The position numbers were made by a program, and so were the translations under genes. From the NCBI RefSeq assembly GCF_946404925.1, contig NZ_CAMJFM010000017.1, forward strand, positions 1 through 59,944: 59,944 nt of DNA, written 5' to 3'. Every line of letters begins with the position of its first letter. Position 1 is the first letter of the stretch. Below are positions 59,858-59,944 of the stretch, in pieces. The stretch comes from an uncultured Prevotella sp. Lineage in GTDB: Bacteria; Bacteroidota; Bacteroidia; Bacteroidales; Bacteroidaceae. The notes below the pieces were generated by a model that saw nothing but the letters and a program-made list of their open reading frames with translations, was not told the DNA's origin and ran no database searches.

Positions 59858-59944
59858 CTTTCGAGCAAATCGATCTTTTTATCTTAAATGGGTAAGTCCT
59901 GTACGGCCAGCTCCCTTTGAATCCCCCAGGGTGGGAACGCAGCA
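59858..59944 (+). ncRNA. ffs: Signal recognition particle RNA (4.5S-type), 3' end off window
   Basis: The sequence GGGTAAGTCCTGTACGGCC opens one side of the long helix, and CCCCCAGGGTGGGAACGCAG is the SRP-binding internal loop and tip (compare CAGGnCnGGAAnnnAGCA). The closing strand lies beyond the window. The 5' end is uncertain by up to 30 nt. Confidence 0.85.

Overview
The window looks like a chromosomal segment from a Prevotellaceae bacterium (Prevotella or a close relative, Bacteroidota). Almost every promoter I can place carries the Bacteroidota -7 box TAnnTTTG, often with TTTG/TTGG 19 nt upstream. Shine-Dalgarno sites are nearly absent. Several families are typical of the phylum (DUF4369, DUF4199, DUF6048/DUF6452, DUF4922, TPR-type histidine kinases). 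No tRNA, 16S or 23S gene was seen, and no CRISPR array.

Layout. 1-8.3 kb: a sigma-54 activator cut by the window edge, a flippase-like membrane protein, pdxA and rlmN on the minus strand; then a giant fusion protein (glycosyltransferase, DUF4922, SpoIID) and an AmpG-like permease on the plus strand, probably for cell-wall fragment recycling. 9.6-11.3 kb: an IS110-family insertion sequence sitting inside a palindromic repeat, with a strong candidate bridge RNA downstream of its recombinase gene. 11.3-20 kb: serine acetyltransferase, a SpoIIE-type phosphatase lipoprotein, a 600 bp gene-poor stretch, a histidine kinase without its histidine, Hsp20 and Mfd. 20-28.4 kb: a lipid/glycan trio (polyprenol-phosphate glycosyltransferase, acyltransferase, metallophosphoesterase), a free-standing MetH reactivation domain, pyrC, DUF4369, an FtsB-like protein and dnaX. 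28.4-38.2 kb: a sugar-sensing/arabinoside locus (response regulator, sugar porter, TPR histidine kinase, GH51), then a cobalamin riboswitch with only a 29-codon ORF behind it, and a pair of histidine phosphatases of which one has lost both catalytic motifs. 38.2-46.3 kb: cyclophilin, a RidA-like protein and an apparent iron/haem operon (porin, imelysin, di-haem oxidoreductase, Ccs-like fragment), divergent from a hemerythrin-LuxR regulator. 46.3-59.9 kb: a second histidine-less kinase with ribH and a TPR protein, recF-DUF721, a processing/peptidase group, a Crp/ApbE/glycosyltransferase operon, and the start of the SRP RNA.

The most unusual signals are not genes. (1) Heptanucleotide tandem repeats of several different sequences occur at about 14 places. 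They fill spaces between co-directional genes (often containing the upstream stop codon), are inserted in frame in coding regions (as SPLTSHL-like peptides), and in one case form the linker of the giant fusion such that gain or loss of one unit would toggle fused and split cistrons. (2) Two divergent promoter regions are built on a nonamer-based palindrome whose CGTGCC ends lie exactly 10 nt from all four -7 boxes; the IS110 element interrupts a third copy of the same palindrome. (3) The IS110 element has a 157-nt RNA domain with two near-identical hairpins that differ at the tip, as expected of a bridge RNA with target and donor loops.
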